Assembly: GCA_001599595.1 (NCBI GenBank)
Contig: BCHH01000003.1
Location: 2,630,825 to 2,694,824 of the forward strand
DNA length: 64,000 nt
Origin: Beverwykella pulmonaria
Taxonomy: Eukaryota; Ascomycota; Dothideomycetes; Pleosporales; Melanommataceae
Direction of reading: 5' to 3'
Shown: positions 1 to 10,616 of the stretch, piece after piece
How positions within the stretch are numbered: the first letter of the stretch is position 1
How the letters are laid out: the number at the start of each line of letters is the position of its first letter
Position numbers and translations under genes: made by a program
Notes under the pieces: generated by a model
Seen by the model: the letters and a program-made list of their open reading frames with translations, nothing else
Database searches by the model: none
What the model was told of the DNA's origin: nothing

Positions 1-773
1 GAATTTTGTGACCCGCCCGTCCCCTGCATTTCCTTAAACATTAGCTTATGGGGCTGCATAGCCATGGTAACAATATACCTGTGGTAAAGCCTTCGAGACA
101 GTTTTCCAGATCTGACAATGGCGCGAAAATGTGTAAGACTTTTTCGAAGCGGTCGATGTGTTTAATATCTAAATTTGATGTCTATAGGTCTGAGCTTATA
201 GCGGGGCTGCGTTGCTTACGGCTCCCGCAGGTTGCAAGGAATAAAGCCGCCACACACCAGCCCACAGTCACCCACTTGAAATTTTGACGACGCTTACAAG
301 TGTCCCTATCGCTTTGCATCTCATATTCAACACAGATGAGATATTGAATAGCGATCCAACTGCAGCATATTCCTTGTTCTCGGTCACCTGCGTTGCGTTA
401 TACACTCGCTTATCTACGTCCTTCCCCTTTTGGCTTGTCCAGGTGGCTTACATTGCAACCCTCAATTCCTCGCGGCCGCAGGGGAGAAATCAACTTCAGG
501 CCTTCTGCATGTGTCGGAATTGTACTTCTCGTCCTGAAGGTGCTGTAGAGATCGCCTTGTTTTCCACTTGAAACAAAACCCAAGTATGCCTTGCTTATCC
601 CTTCTACTGCGACTATTCAAATTTCGTACGAGAGGACCGGGCGAAGTTTGCACTGCCATTTGCATTCTGTTCCGGAGGGAAACGTAGGCATTCAATGAAG
701 AACACAATTCCACTCCGCACCTAAAAAATTCCAAAAAAATTCCTTGTTGAGCATGCTCCCTGCACAGTAAAAA
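1..773. other. No gene recognised
   Basis: Only short overlapping open frames on both strands, none with a recognisable domain. The part nearest 773 is downstream of the F-box gene, which is read from the other strand, so it may include that gene's 3' UTR. Confidence 0.5.
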
Positions 774-2429
774 CTAATAGCTGAAGGCAAATTTGATGCC
801 TGATACCAACAGCTTGTCCCAAAGCCCTTCGCTATGGGACTTCAGTTCTTCCAGCTTCTCCAAATTCGGCCTCGGATATCGCGGCTCTCCCGTCAAAAAT
901 TCAATCTCCATCAACGACGAGAAATGTGACTTATGGTATTCAAGTATATTTTCTAGCCAAGGCCACAGCCCCGAATCGGCTCCAAACACAGTGATGCGCC
1001 TGAGCGAAAATGGTAGCGTATCTATAGGACTGGCTACGGTCATCTTCTCCGTGCGCTCGCGGACAATCGCCGCCCTTGGAATGATGAGATGTTTGAGCGC
1101 ACCAAATGCCCGGAAGTCCGTAACTTCACCTGTGTAAACATCCTCTGGCTCATATATGCTACCGTCAATAACTTGACGTGGTAATATGTTTGGTAAAGTC
1201 CAGAAGCCCCGCGGGAGTTCAAGGGTCTGCAGTGTAGGAGCAATAAATGTGAGGTTCTCGAGTAAGGTAGAGTAGCTCTTTTCACGCAGCTGATTTTCGT
1301 ACCAGTACTGCCAACCAAAATTGTATAGATCCATGGAGTGATCGTAGAATGGTGGTTCTGCATACAGATGAAGAGACTCTAAGTTCTCAAACATGCGGGT
1401 CACGATTCGGACGTCGTCGAAGAACTTGTAAGTCAACCCAATTTTCCTGATGCGGCAGTCGAGGCGGAGATGTCGGACTGAAGGAAGGAGACTCGCTGGA
1501 GACCAGATGGAGGGCTTGTCGTAGTATACAGGTTCAATCGACATGTCGAGACTGTTCAGTTTCGCTAGCAGTTGTTGCCCTGGTACTTCGAAAGGAGACT
1601 CAACTACGAATTTGAGATGGGAGAGGCTCCGCAGACCAGGGATTTGGGCAAGATCAACGCCACGAACGTATTCTTCGTATCCAAACAGCACTGGAAGTAG
1701 CTCTCGGCCGCTATCGTGTCTGATTGAAGGGGCGAGGTGAAGTTGCTCAAGCTTTGGGGTCAGCGAAAGGACTATTCCGCAAAAAGCCCGCGGGTAGAAG
1801 TTATGAAGCTCCATTTTCCAATAATGCTTCATCTCGGCATCGATGCTCAACCGATTAATGATCGCAAATGCGCTCTTGAAAACGGCCGACTCCAATGGAG
1901 GGGAATCAGTTCCTGCCGTGGCATAATCCGAAGGAACATTGATGCGAAGTATTCGGACAAATTTCGACAATTCAGGTCGTTCAAGTAAACTCCTGGCAAG
2001 ATTGACAACTGGCGAGTGCCTGTAGTCCCGTTTCTGGTCGTAAAGAATTGGCGCGCGAAAAAGTAGTTCTTGTGCGATCGGACGAAGCCTCTTGCTTGCC
2101 AAAGCTAGGCTCCTCAGGTCTGCAGAAACACCGCGGAAATCTCGTCGGACTTGGTCGAGTTCATGGTCTATCTCGTCTTCCGCGTCCTCAGGTGTAATGC
2201 ATTCGACAATACCCTCAAACCTCGGTGATGGATCACCTAAGATGAACGCTGCGATGTTGAGGAGTATCTCATTCGGCAGGGTGTATAGCGAGGGTATATG
2301 AGCGTTCTGATGCATGACGGAGCCCACTATGGCAACCAGCGGAGAGTTGGGATCCATTTGTCGTCGGTCTAGATTGATATATGGAACGTGAGGTTGTGGA
2401 ATTTCCAAGAATGTTAGCTGGAGCGCCAA
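774..2429 (-). CDS. F-box domain protein with leucine-rich C-terminal part
   Basis: Single exon of 551 codons. An F-box-like segment lies near residues 48-120: it opens with LPNEILLNIAAFIL and, after an acidic insert, closes with LRSLALASKRLRPIAQELLF, the usual Leu-Pro-x-Glu-(Ile/Leu) start and hydrophobic end. The rest is about 430 residues with scattered short leucine-rich stretches (for example LEQLHLAP, LRHLRL-like and LESLHLYAEPP), as in fungal F-box/LRR-like proteins. F-box proteins recruit substrates to SCF ubiquitin ligases through Skp1; the substrate here cannot be predicted. An alternative start at the second Met would still keep the F-box. It lies beside the decayed metabolite locus without an obvious link to it. 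Confidence 0.8.
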   Translation of the reverse strand: MALQLTFLEIPQPHVPYINLDRRQMDPNSPLVAIVGSVMHQNAHIPSLYTLPNEILLNIAAFILGDPSPRFEGIVECITPEDAEDEIDHELDQVRRDFRGVSADLRSLALASKRLRPIAQELLFRAPILYDQKRDYRHSPVVNLARSLLERPELSKFVRILRINVPSDYATAGTDSPPLESAVFKSAFAIINRLSIDAEMKHYWKMELHNFYPRAFCGIVLSLTPKLEQLHLAPSIRHDSGRELLPVLFGYEEYVRGVDLAQIPGLRSLSHLKFVVESPFEVPGQQLLAKLNSLDMSIEPVYYDKPSIWSPASLLPSVRHLRLDCRIRKIGLTYKFFDDVRIVTRMFENLESLHLYAEPPFYDHSMDLYNFGWQYWYENQLREKSYSTLLENLTFIAPTLQTLELPRGFWTLPNILPRQVIDGSIYEPEDVYTGEVTDFRAFGALKHLIIPRAAIVRERTEKMTVASPIDTLPFSLRRITVFGADSGLWPWLENILEYHKSHFSSLMEIEFLTGEPRYPRPNLEKLEELKSHSEGLWDKLLVSGIKFAFSY

Positions 2430-3982
2430 TTATCTTAGCGGGCTCAGACGGCAGAGGCTTGCTTGGACGCCAACTACGCCTTTTGTGGCCTAGCTAAACC
2501 CCACTCATCCAACCCTGATCTAACCAATAGCAAAGCACAAAAGGCAACAAGCGTCGAAGCGGCCTTCTTCACATCGTACGCTGCCATCCCACTACAATAG
2601 TATCTTAATTTACTATACCCTCTTACTTCTAAATACTCTCAAATATGTGCTATTAAATTTACAGGCTTAGAACATGTCTGGCTCCTGCGCTGCTATTGTA
2701 GCCATTGACTTTGCCACGTTCAACGCCGCCAACCCGAATATCCCAATCGCCTATCCCTTTGTCTAGCGCGTCCGAATCTAGCGCATCCTCCTTGGCTGGT
2801 GTAAGGCCGGTTTTGGCCTGTACAGAAGTAATATGGCTCAGGTGTCATGTGATTTAGCCTATCAGTATTCCCCCGCTGCCAACATGGCTTGGCAGCAATT
2901 TGTCTCTCTTACAATACACTCCTATCTACCCTAAAACCCACTCTCAACCCTATTAGTGCGGCACACACAGATAACCCTGCATTACATATAGACTAACTGC
3001 TGCAGGGCTTAAACCTACTAGAGATGTAGCTCGCGTCTGTTTAGTAGCCGCCGCAACGCAACTGTAAGCAACTCAACCTGTGGCCCTACATACATTGCTT
3101 CTCCACACTCTGCAACAACGTCCTAAACACTTTTCCACACCAGCTTATTTCCACATGCCTGCTATTAACCATGCTACCGAGTTACCTCATCTCGGCACCT
3201 AGTTACCTTGTAATACAACCCGCTTTCAGCTCTCTGTTCAAATAGCTGCCCGTCACAAGATCTTCTAGGGAGAGTGGTACGTCTCGCACGCGAAAGACTT
3301 ACAGTCATCTACACCAAACGACGTCTTCACCATGGTACGCGTTCAGGTGCGCACTAGTATTGTGAGCGTTACGAATGACATGATAATGGAGTGCAGGATG
3401 ATTTTATCCGTCTTGTAGCTGTCTGCGTTGTTGAAGTTGGGCATGATACCTAGCTGTGGTGGGAACGCTGGTATCTTGGAGAGGTCAGACATTTTGGCAG
3501 GCGATCTGTTAGTGGTCATGATATGTAGAAGCTTCGATGATGCTATAGTAATGCAGTTACTTCAACAGGAGAAGTATATTAGGAGCTCTGTGGGCACTGT
3601 AGACTCTTATTATGGAGAGATATAATCTGGAGCGACCATATTTTCACTAAGGCACAGGCACCTTGCTATTCGCGGGCACGCATCCTAGTGGTTTTTCGGA
3701 ATCCAAGGGCGCTAACACGTAGAATAGTAGTCATGAAAAATGAGCTGCACGTTAGATTGGGTATGAAAGAGGCGTTCGCGGTTGGCGAGGCAAATGAGAC
3801 TCGCTGGAAGTACTGATCTGCAGACATTGCTCCAAGCATTCATAAGCATTCGTTATGTTTGAAACATTATGATGGCTTACCACATGATATATACCTGCTA
3901 AATTTATCTGCTAATATCTTACACGGCGAGAGTCATGTACTAAGGAAGCTGTATTGTCTTCACAGACAGTCATAGTGTGTAA
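2430..3982. other. Gene-free, AT-leaning stretch
   Basis: About 1.5 kb with many stops in every frame. The longest open frame (3428-3625, +) has no recognisable motif. The part around 2600-3300 has the T/A-rich, stop-rich look of mutated repeat DNA, but I cannot name an element. The right edge is downstream of the monooxygenase gene. Confidence 0.45.
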
Positions 3983-5832
3983 TTATTTGGAATATCGACC
4001 AAGGTACTCCTTCCATGCTTTTCCAAGATCGGCGGGCAGAAATGGTGCAAAGAAATTTCTCATTAGCCCTTTCTGACGATGCGCAGTCACGCCCATTTCG
4101 TCAAGCAGTGCGTCGACGTACGGAACGCCGTCAAATGCCACGTAGTTCCCCAACTCGCCGTTCGAAAGATAGCGGCGCTTACACCATGCATTCCAAGTGG
4201 AAACATCTTGTTCCCTTTCTTCGATTGAAGGCAGGTTGATATTTCCATCAAAATATGCCACAGCCCACATAGCTTGAGCTTCTGCACCAAAAAACTTGTT
4301 CGCGACCGTGACATGATTCATAAAGAGAATAGTGTCGTCATTCAATGGTGCCATTCCCCTGTAGAGTCGATATGGGGTTCTGCTCTCGCGTAGATGAGCA
4401 TGTGGTGGCGGATTTTTGAGGATAAGAAACTTGGCCAACACCCTTTCATCGGCCACCTTAATGAGCCTCTCCCATTTTTCTTTCGTCTCAGGTGGCTCCG
4501 ATGTCTTTGGATACGGTAGGCCAAGCTGCATCTGGAGCTCAGTGCTGAACATGTCGAGGTCCCGCTGCCAACCAGTTCCACATAATATAGCATCGCAGGG
4601 AAAAGAGGTTTCAGGGCAGTCATCGAGGCAAAGGTCCTCGGCTCTCAGTCCCTTCACCTTCGCGCGGTAAACGTTGACCTTGGCGGCGACCACATTGTAG
4701 AAATCGGCATGATGAACCACACCACCGGTACCGTTCTGCCAAAACAGACTGCGAAACTTAGTCCATGCACTTACACACACCTCAATTGCTGGGAGGAAAG
4801 CGAGACAATGGCACATACCCAGTCTCGTACTCCAGCTTCTCGAACCCTTTGGTACTTTTCCGTTCCTTGTACAACGCGCGCCGATGTATCAGCGCATCTG
4901 CCTGCTCGAAGATCCATGTAACAAGCGCGACGCCTGTTTTAGTTCCGTGGAGGAAGCGGCCCCACCATGAATCCTTGTTCATGAAGCATGGCTGGAGACT
5001 GGACATGAAACGTGTTTGGGCGGCGAAGCCAGGGTTTTGGTATGGCGTGGGGGCATCTGCTGGTGCAAAGTATCCGGGACCGGTGCTGTCGTCGCCCGTC
5101 TTGCGGATGATCCAGGATACTGTTTTGCCCGCCTTAGCAGCTTCATAGACCATATCCGCAGCAGATTTTCCGCCGCCAAGCACGGCGACGTGCTTAATCT
5201 TGTCGTTGGATATGACGTCGGACTTTCCGAAATCTATGGAATGAAGTATGATGCCCTGGAACGCGATTTTCCCGGGCAGTTCCGGCATCCTGGGTATGGA
5301 TGATTGGCCGTTTGCAATCATGAGCCTTGCGGCAATGAAGACTTTGGTCGTTGGCTCGTCGGTGGAGGCGGCGCAGGAGATGCGCCAGCTACCATCGACT
5401 TTGGTAACTGATTGAACCGAGGTATCGAATTGGATGCGGCTGCGCAGAGAAGACCCCGAAATGCACGTATGTTCGACATAGTCTTCGAGGTATTTGGTCG
5501 TGTACTTTGCTCTGAACAGGTCGCTCATACAGTCATCGGGCGGCGGCCGCGCCATTGCCATGTCCGCGAACTCGGCTATGCCATACGCCCATTGCGTCCA
5601 GAAGCTAGGGTATAACCTCCGCTGGCTCCAAACGCCCCCTAGACAGTAGTCTTTCTCGAGAATTGTGAGGTTGCAGTCGGGGTGTGCTTGGAGGTAGCGC
5701 GCCGCGGCAACAAGACCTGAGAGGCCTAGTACAGTCAGTGGGTTCTTCCGCGATGAGAATAGAATACACACCTGCACCAACGACGACAACATCAAATGCG
5801 TGATGATGGTCCGCACGCCGGGTGTTAGCCAT
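3983..5832 (-). CDS. FAD-dependent monooxygenase (flavin-containing/Baeyer-Villiger-like)
   Basis: Three exons: 5832-5772, 5725-4819 and 4769-3983, with introns of 46 and 49 nt, giving about 584 residues. The FAD-binding glycine motif (VVVVGAGLSGL) is formed exactly across intron 1, which supports the join. Further on are an FMO identifying motif (FQGIILHSIDFGK), a second Rossmann motif for NADPH (VLGGGKSAAD) and a C-terminal CGTGW box. Such enzymes insert one oxygen into a substrate using NADPH and FAD, often as tailoring enzymes in fungal metabolite clusters. An in-frame Met 24 bases upstream (5856) is an alternative start. The gene looks intact, unlike its P450 and terpene synthase neighbours. 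The substrate is unknown; a diterpenoid or sesterterpenoid is suggested only by context. Confidence 0.85.
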
Positions 5833-6071
5833 GCTGGGCCCTGAAGGAGGAAACATAGGTTAAGTAGAACAAAATGCGGCGTAGGCAAAGTCAACTCAAC
5901 AACACAGGATGTACAGGTCGCTCGCGTAAGGGTTTACGCTACGCTTTATTTGGCTAGTAATCATAGCAACTAACGACTTTGGGATGGGGTCCAAGCGTGA
6001 CATCTTACAGCACCCCACATCTTACAGGCGGGCCCGTGGACCCTCCCGCCACAGGGCTCCTAGCGTCTCGT

Positions 6072-6420
6072 CTAACTCCGCCGATCGAAGGTAACACGTA
6101 CACCCTTGGAATCCAAACGCGGCAGGGGCACAATGAAATCGTGTGCCGCAATCACGTCGGACTCTCCCATCTCGAACAAATCCATCTTGGGAGCACCCGG
6201 ACGGAACAGGGCTGCCAGCATCAGCGTGACTTCGGCGTAGGCGAGGTGCATGCCGATGCAGTTGCGCGACCCCCGGGAGAAGGGCACAAGATTGCGGTTC
6301 ATCTACCATAGCACACTTACCTAAGGCCCATGGAAACTGCTGGAGAAGTGGGATGCATTTCATTATGGAGTGGTGTAGCTCGTACCTGCAATACTCAGTG
6401 ATCCATCTCCACATCAACCT
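6072..6420 (-). pseudogene. Cytochrome P450 remnant (C-terminal heme-binding part)
   Basis: The frame from 6302 down to the stop at 6072 encodes the P450 heme loop (LVPFSRGSRNCIG, matching FxxGxRxCxG with the axial Cys), the following L-helix and a normal-looking C-terminus of about 65 residues. Just upstream, in another frame (about 6420-6310), is a short stretch ending LLQQFPWALGK that resembles a mid-protein P450 segment. The ExxR region, the oxygen-binding helix and the N-terminal anchor, roughly 400 residues in all, are missing. It is therefore a relic, probably with an internal deletion. It points away from the terpene synthase remnant, only about 60 bases off, suggesting a former divergent pair. 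Confidence 0.85.
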
Positions 6421-6481
6421 CTGCACTCAAACGATGCTCAAGTACTAATCCATCATTTACTTCGATACCAAGTACACGTCA

Positions 6482-7637
6482 ATGGAGTATCGGTTTTCTA
6501 GAACACTACACCCATCTGAATATAGCACGGAGGGCCTTTGCGATGGGATCCCAGTGCGCAAACATATCGCAGCAAATTTAAAGGAAATCGGTACGTTCCG
6601 AGCTGTAATGGAGCCGTTCAATTACGTTAATTCTCTCCCTTCCAAAAGTATCAGAGACATGGCCATCAAGAGACTGAACTTTTGGCTCAAGATTCCCGAA
6701 CAATCCGAAGTGACCATCAAGTCGGTAGTCATCATGCTTCACACGTCTTCGTTGATGTACGACTAACTCCGAGCCCTGCACTGTATACATAACTGATGCA
6801 TCGTAGGCTAGATGACATATAAGATGGTTCACCTCTTCGACGAGGGTACGTTCCACCCACATCGTCTTTGGAGAAGGGCAAACCATCAATTCTACAACGT
6901 TCCAATTCCTGGAGGCTATGGCACAACTCGGCCGGCTGGAGAACTCGCAATGCCTCCAAATATTTCTCGACGATTTCCAAGCGATCTTCATGAGCCAGAG
7001 CTACGATCTGGTCTGGACATGGGAACAGGTATGCCCGTCGGTAACGGAATATCTGCAGATGGTAGATGGGAGTATGCATGCTTCCTTCTTTGGTTTCCGC
7101 GCATCGCTGACAACTTTTTTTCTAGAGACCGGGGGCGTGTTTCGCCTGGTTGCGAGATTTATGGGCGCCGAATCTCGTCTCGGTGACGCTGCTGATATTG
7201 ACCATTTGTGTCGGATTCTCGGGCGGTACTTCCAGATACGAGACGATTATCATAACCTGGTTTCGGAAGAGGTGAGTATCAACTCAAACTGAAAATGAAA
7301 TAACCTGTCTTACTGTCATAGTACACGTCCCAAAAGGGCATGTGCGAAGATCTAGACGAGGGGAAATACTCGGTGCCGCTCATCTATGTGCTGACCACTC
7401 GACGAAGGCGCGCCAGATCCGCGGGCTGCTCTCTCACAACGAATGGGCGGAAGATTGACAATGGAGCAGAAACGTCTTGTAATCAGCCTGATGCTGAATG
7501 CAGGGAGTCTTGGGTTCACGCTGCAGGTGCTGCGCCGCTTGCATGCAGAGTTTGCGGCGGAAATCGATCAGCTGGGCGCCATTTTCGGGGGCATAAATTA
7601 TGAGCTGTTGCTTTTGTCAGAACTGCTGAGGGTGTAG
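6482..7637 (+). pseudogene. Broken chimeric terpene synthase (cyclase-prenyltransferase fusion)
   Basis: The first about 41 codons match the N-terminal signature of fungal bifunctional di/sesterterpene synthases (PSEYSTEGLCDGIPVRKH). They run straight into the C-terminal prenyltransferase domain (PFNYVNSLPSK), so nearly the whole cyclase domain, with its DDxxD and NSE metal sites, is absent. A 50-nt intron (6757-6806) then joins to the first prenyltransferase aspartate motif, which reads D-D-I-stop-D followed by GSPLRRG: TAA at 6820-6822 interrupts it. A frameshift follows before HIVFGEGQTIN. Two more introns (from about 7073 and about 7273) flank the second aspartate-rich site (QIRDDYHNL) and QKGMCEDLDEGKYS. 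At least two further frameshifts lie at about 7390-7460. The C-terminus LLLSELLRV with its stop at 7635-7637 is normal for the family. A functional ancestor would make a C20/C25 prenyl diphosphate and cyclise it; this copy cannot. Confidence 0.9.
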
Positions 7638-8120
7638 ATGGGGGACTCCAATCTTGGGGTTGCCTGTTGTGGCATTCGCTAATATGTCTAGAAGTGCAAA
7701 TTGCCTTCTGTGATGGTAATGCTACACATCAATCTTTGAACTTAGCTCTATCTTAGATACATCTAATCACTCAGGAGTCGCTTCCCCGCTCCTACACCTT
7801 ACACAATCGATTATCTCTCATCCTTGATCCTGATACGTCTGCTGCATCATTACTGCGGTCAAAATAAGCGTTAGTGGCTTGTCGGTTGCGAGCTCGTCTG
7901 TTGCACGGGAGGATGTTCCCTACGTTCTTAATCAATACCACTTGCATATTAATAAAAATTACATCTGTGCCGCAACGCAATAAACACCAGCCGTACGCCG
8001 CAATTTAGTTCCAATCAGCAACGCCGCGTAGGTCCAAGACGCAATAACATTTGTTTGATTTGTTCGAGACGCTTGTCTCGCTCCTGCTTTCCTCTCCCAC
8101 GCGCTACTTCCACTCTCATC
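7638..8120. other. Intergenic, terpene synthase remnant to MFS gene
   Basis: No gene seen. Both neighbours are read rightward, so this holds the 3' end of the dead synthase and the promoter and 5' leader of the transporter. I saw no clear binding site. Confidence 0.5.
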
Positions 8121-9884
8121 ATGACCATAGAAACCCCAACTGACGGCAAGCAGCACGATGACATTCAAGATCACGAATACCCCGATGGCCTGCGGCTTGC
8201 CGCCATCGTTTCTGCTCTCGTCCTCAGTATATTGCTTGCGTCGCTAGATGCCACCATCATCACCACTGCGATCCCATCCATCACCAATGAATTTCACAGT
8301 CTCCAAGATGTTGGCTGGTACGGTTCTGCCATGTTCTTCCCTCTGGCTGCGACGCAGTCAATGTGGGGGAAAGGATTCAAGTATTTCCCTGTCAAGTTTG
8401 TCTTCCTCCTCAGCATCGCCGTCTTCGAAGTAGGCAGCTTGATGTGTGCCCTTGCTCCAAACAGCGATGCGTTTATCGCTGGCCGTGCCGTTACGGGTGT
8501 TGGGTGCGCCGGAATATTCGCTGGCTGTTTTATCATCATAGCTCTCACTTCAAAGCCGCGTCTCAGGCCGGCAATGACGAGCTCTCTCTCAGCAACATTC
8601 GCCGTTGCTTCAGTCATCGGCCCGCTCATAGGAGGTGCTTTTACCCAAAATGTCACGTGGCGATGGTGGTGAGTTATTCAATCCTTTTTCCACTTCGAGG
8701 TCCTTGAAGTTGCTAATATTTACGGACCAGCTTCTACATCAACTTGCCCTTTGGTGGAATTGCAGCATTTTCCATCTACTTAGCCTTTCATCCACCAAAG
8801 GCTGCTGCACCAACGCCCGCTACGCCTATGGAAAAGGTCCTACAGATGGACTTTCCAGGTTTCCTTCTTATTTGCGCCGCAATTGTGTGTTTTACACTTG
8901 CCCTGCGATGGGGAGGTGTTGAGAAGGCCTGGTCTAGCTCGACAACTGTCGGTCTTCTAGTTGGAACTGCTCTCCTAGTTACTGCCTTTGTTCTAGACCA
9001 GTGGTACCAAGGCGAACGAGCCCTTCTCATACCAAGTTTCCTGAAGAATAGAACTTTGTTAGTTGGCGCACTTTTCGAGTTCTTGTAAGTTGCTCACCCT
9101 AGTGGCTATTTATCTCCTACTGATCGGACAATGTAGCATCGCGGGATGCTTCAACCTCCCTATATTTTATTTTCCCATCTATTTCCAGGCTACGAGAAGA
9201 ACTTCTGCCATATCATCAGGGATCCGCCTTATTCCTATTATATTAGGTCTTAGTAAGTCCATTTAGGAAAAATTACTCTGTTTAAACCTCTAACTGTGAC
9301 AGCAATTACCCAAATTGTTGTTGGGAGTGTCATAACGGTCACCGGCATTTTCAATCCCTTTTTCGTTCTTGGGCCGGCAATTGCTGCCGTAGGTTCAGGC
9401 CTTCTAATGCGCCTTGATGAGAATTCTAGTTCGGGCCAATGGATCGGATTCCAAATTTTGCTGGGCATAGGTGTGGGGTTCTGCATGACGATTCCGTTAA
9501 TGCTTGCTCAAGTCGTAGTCGAGACCAAAGATGTACCGATGGCTACTGCCATCACAATATGTAAGATCATCCCCATACTGCCATCGAGGCAAGAGTCTAA
9601 TTGTGGTCACTATAGTCGCTCAATCCATGGGCAGTGCCGTCTTTATCCCCATTGCACAAGTCGTGTTTCAGCACCAACTCCTCCAGGCTGTTCAAGAGAT
9701 CATTCCTCAAATCGACCCATATCAAGTCTTCGCAGCTGGCGCAAACAGCGATGCTATTGGAAGTTTCCCGAAGGATATTATACCTGGTATTCTGCAGAGC
9801 TACGCGAAGGCGCTGAGAAGCACTTTCGCGGTTGGAATACCGCTGGCAGGGGTTTCATTACTGTTATCTTTATTTATGCCCTGA
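8121..9884 (+). CDS. MFS drug/toxin-efflux-type transporter, C-terminal tail cut by TGA
   Basis: Five exons (8121-8668, 8731-9084, 9137-9252, 9303-9560, 9616-9884) with introns of 50-62 nt give 514 residues. The start after an acidic N-terminus leads to a first membrane helix ending LASLDATIITTAIPSI, the DHA2-type (14-helix) family motif. GPLIGGAF (motif C) and WRWCFYINLPFGG, the latter formed across intron 1, follow. The last helix ends LLLSLFMP. The likely role is proton-driven export at the plasma membrane, fitting a metabolite cluster. The frame stays open for 52 codons beyond the TGA (9882-9884), so the usual charged cytosolic tail seems cut by one nonsense change. All helices are kept, so transport may survive. 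Confidence 0.85.
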
Positions 9885-10043
9885 TTTAAATATCATAGTG
9901 AGTCACAGAAGAGGGTAACTAGTAGCAAAGACAAAAAGGCAGATATTGTTGATGCTGCCACAGTCGAGAGCGGGGAGAAATATGCTAATGAGTCTGTTGA
10001 TAGCAACACCTGTACGAAGACAGAGAAAGTGGGCCAGCTTTGA
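9885..10043 (+). other. Open in-frame extension of the MFS gene after TGA
   Basis: Read on in the same frame past the TGA, the sequence codes for a hydrophilic, Lys/Glu/Asp-rich stretch (for example TSSKDKKADIVDAATVESG) that ends at a TGA at 10041-10043. This is the kind of tail such transporters normally carry. It probably represents the ancestral C-terminus, no longer translated unless readthrough or an undetected splice occurs. Confidence 0.6.
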
Positions 10044-10218
10044 GACTATTTAAATTTACTATCGAGATGCAACTATGGTGACACTCCAAGGCCATTAGCT
10101 CAGAGTAGGCGTTGCGACGTGCCTATCATTGCCCGTTTGCTGCAAAATAGCCCCTTTGACTCCGAAGACTCTACATGAAAAGACTATGACTACGAACTTC
10201 TAACGACTCTCTATGGAT

Positions 10219-10616
10219 TTATAGTTCTAGTTTGAGGTTCGGCTGGCAGCCTATAGATGTGAGGAGAGTTTCCCATTCTTCCGCCAGTTTCTCTACCTCT
10301 ACTCCTAGTAAGAAAGAGAATTCCACTACAAAATCTGTGACGCACTTCTTGGACGTGGCGATCTCGGGCGCAAAGAGCCAAAATGAATGCGGCACACCTG
10401 GATAAAGGTCCATCTTGGCACCTACGCCGTGATCCTATAACGCATATGCAAGAACGATGCCATCATCCCGGAAGTAGTCTGCTCCTGCAACTTGAATATA
10501 CGAACGAGGCATCGTTGACAAATCGAAAGCTCTGCTATCAATTCCTGCCAAAGGATTGAACAAGGGCAAGTCAAAATCAGGCTGATAGTGCTTCAGCCTC
10601 TGGAATACGGGTCGTA
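10219..10616 (-). pseudogene. Alpha/beta hydrolase remnant (C-terminal third)
   Basis: Reading leftward, the translation matches the end of an alpha/beta-hydrolase-3 (HSL-like) esterase: FNPLAG, then SYIQVAGADYFRDDGIVLAYAL with the acid-residue region, then MDLYPGVPHSFWLF with the catalytic His, and about 35 more residues to the stop. A TAG (10437-10435) falls where the family usually has Glu or Lys. The N-terminal two thirds, including the HGG and GxSxG parts, are missing; the frame meets stops and AT-rich DNA at about 10616. It points toward the MFS gene and may have belonged to the same cluster. Confidence 0.8.

Noticed and set aside
626..640. GTACGAGAGGACCGG, identical to part of the bacterial 23S rRNA sarcin-ricin loop
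   Set aside because: The similarity is only 15 bases and the flanks do not match any rRNA that I know. Most likely chance.
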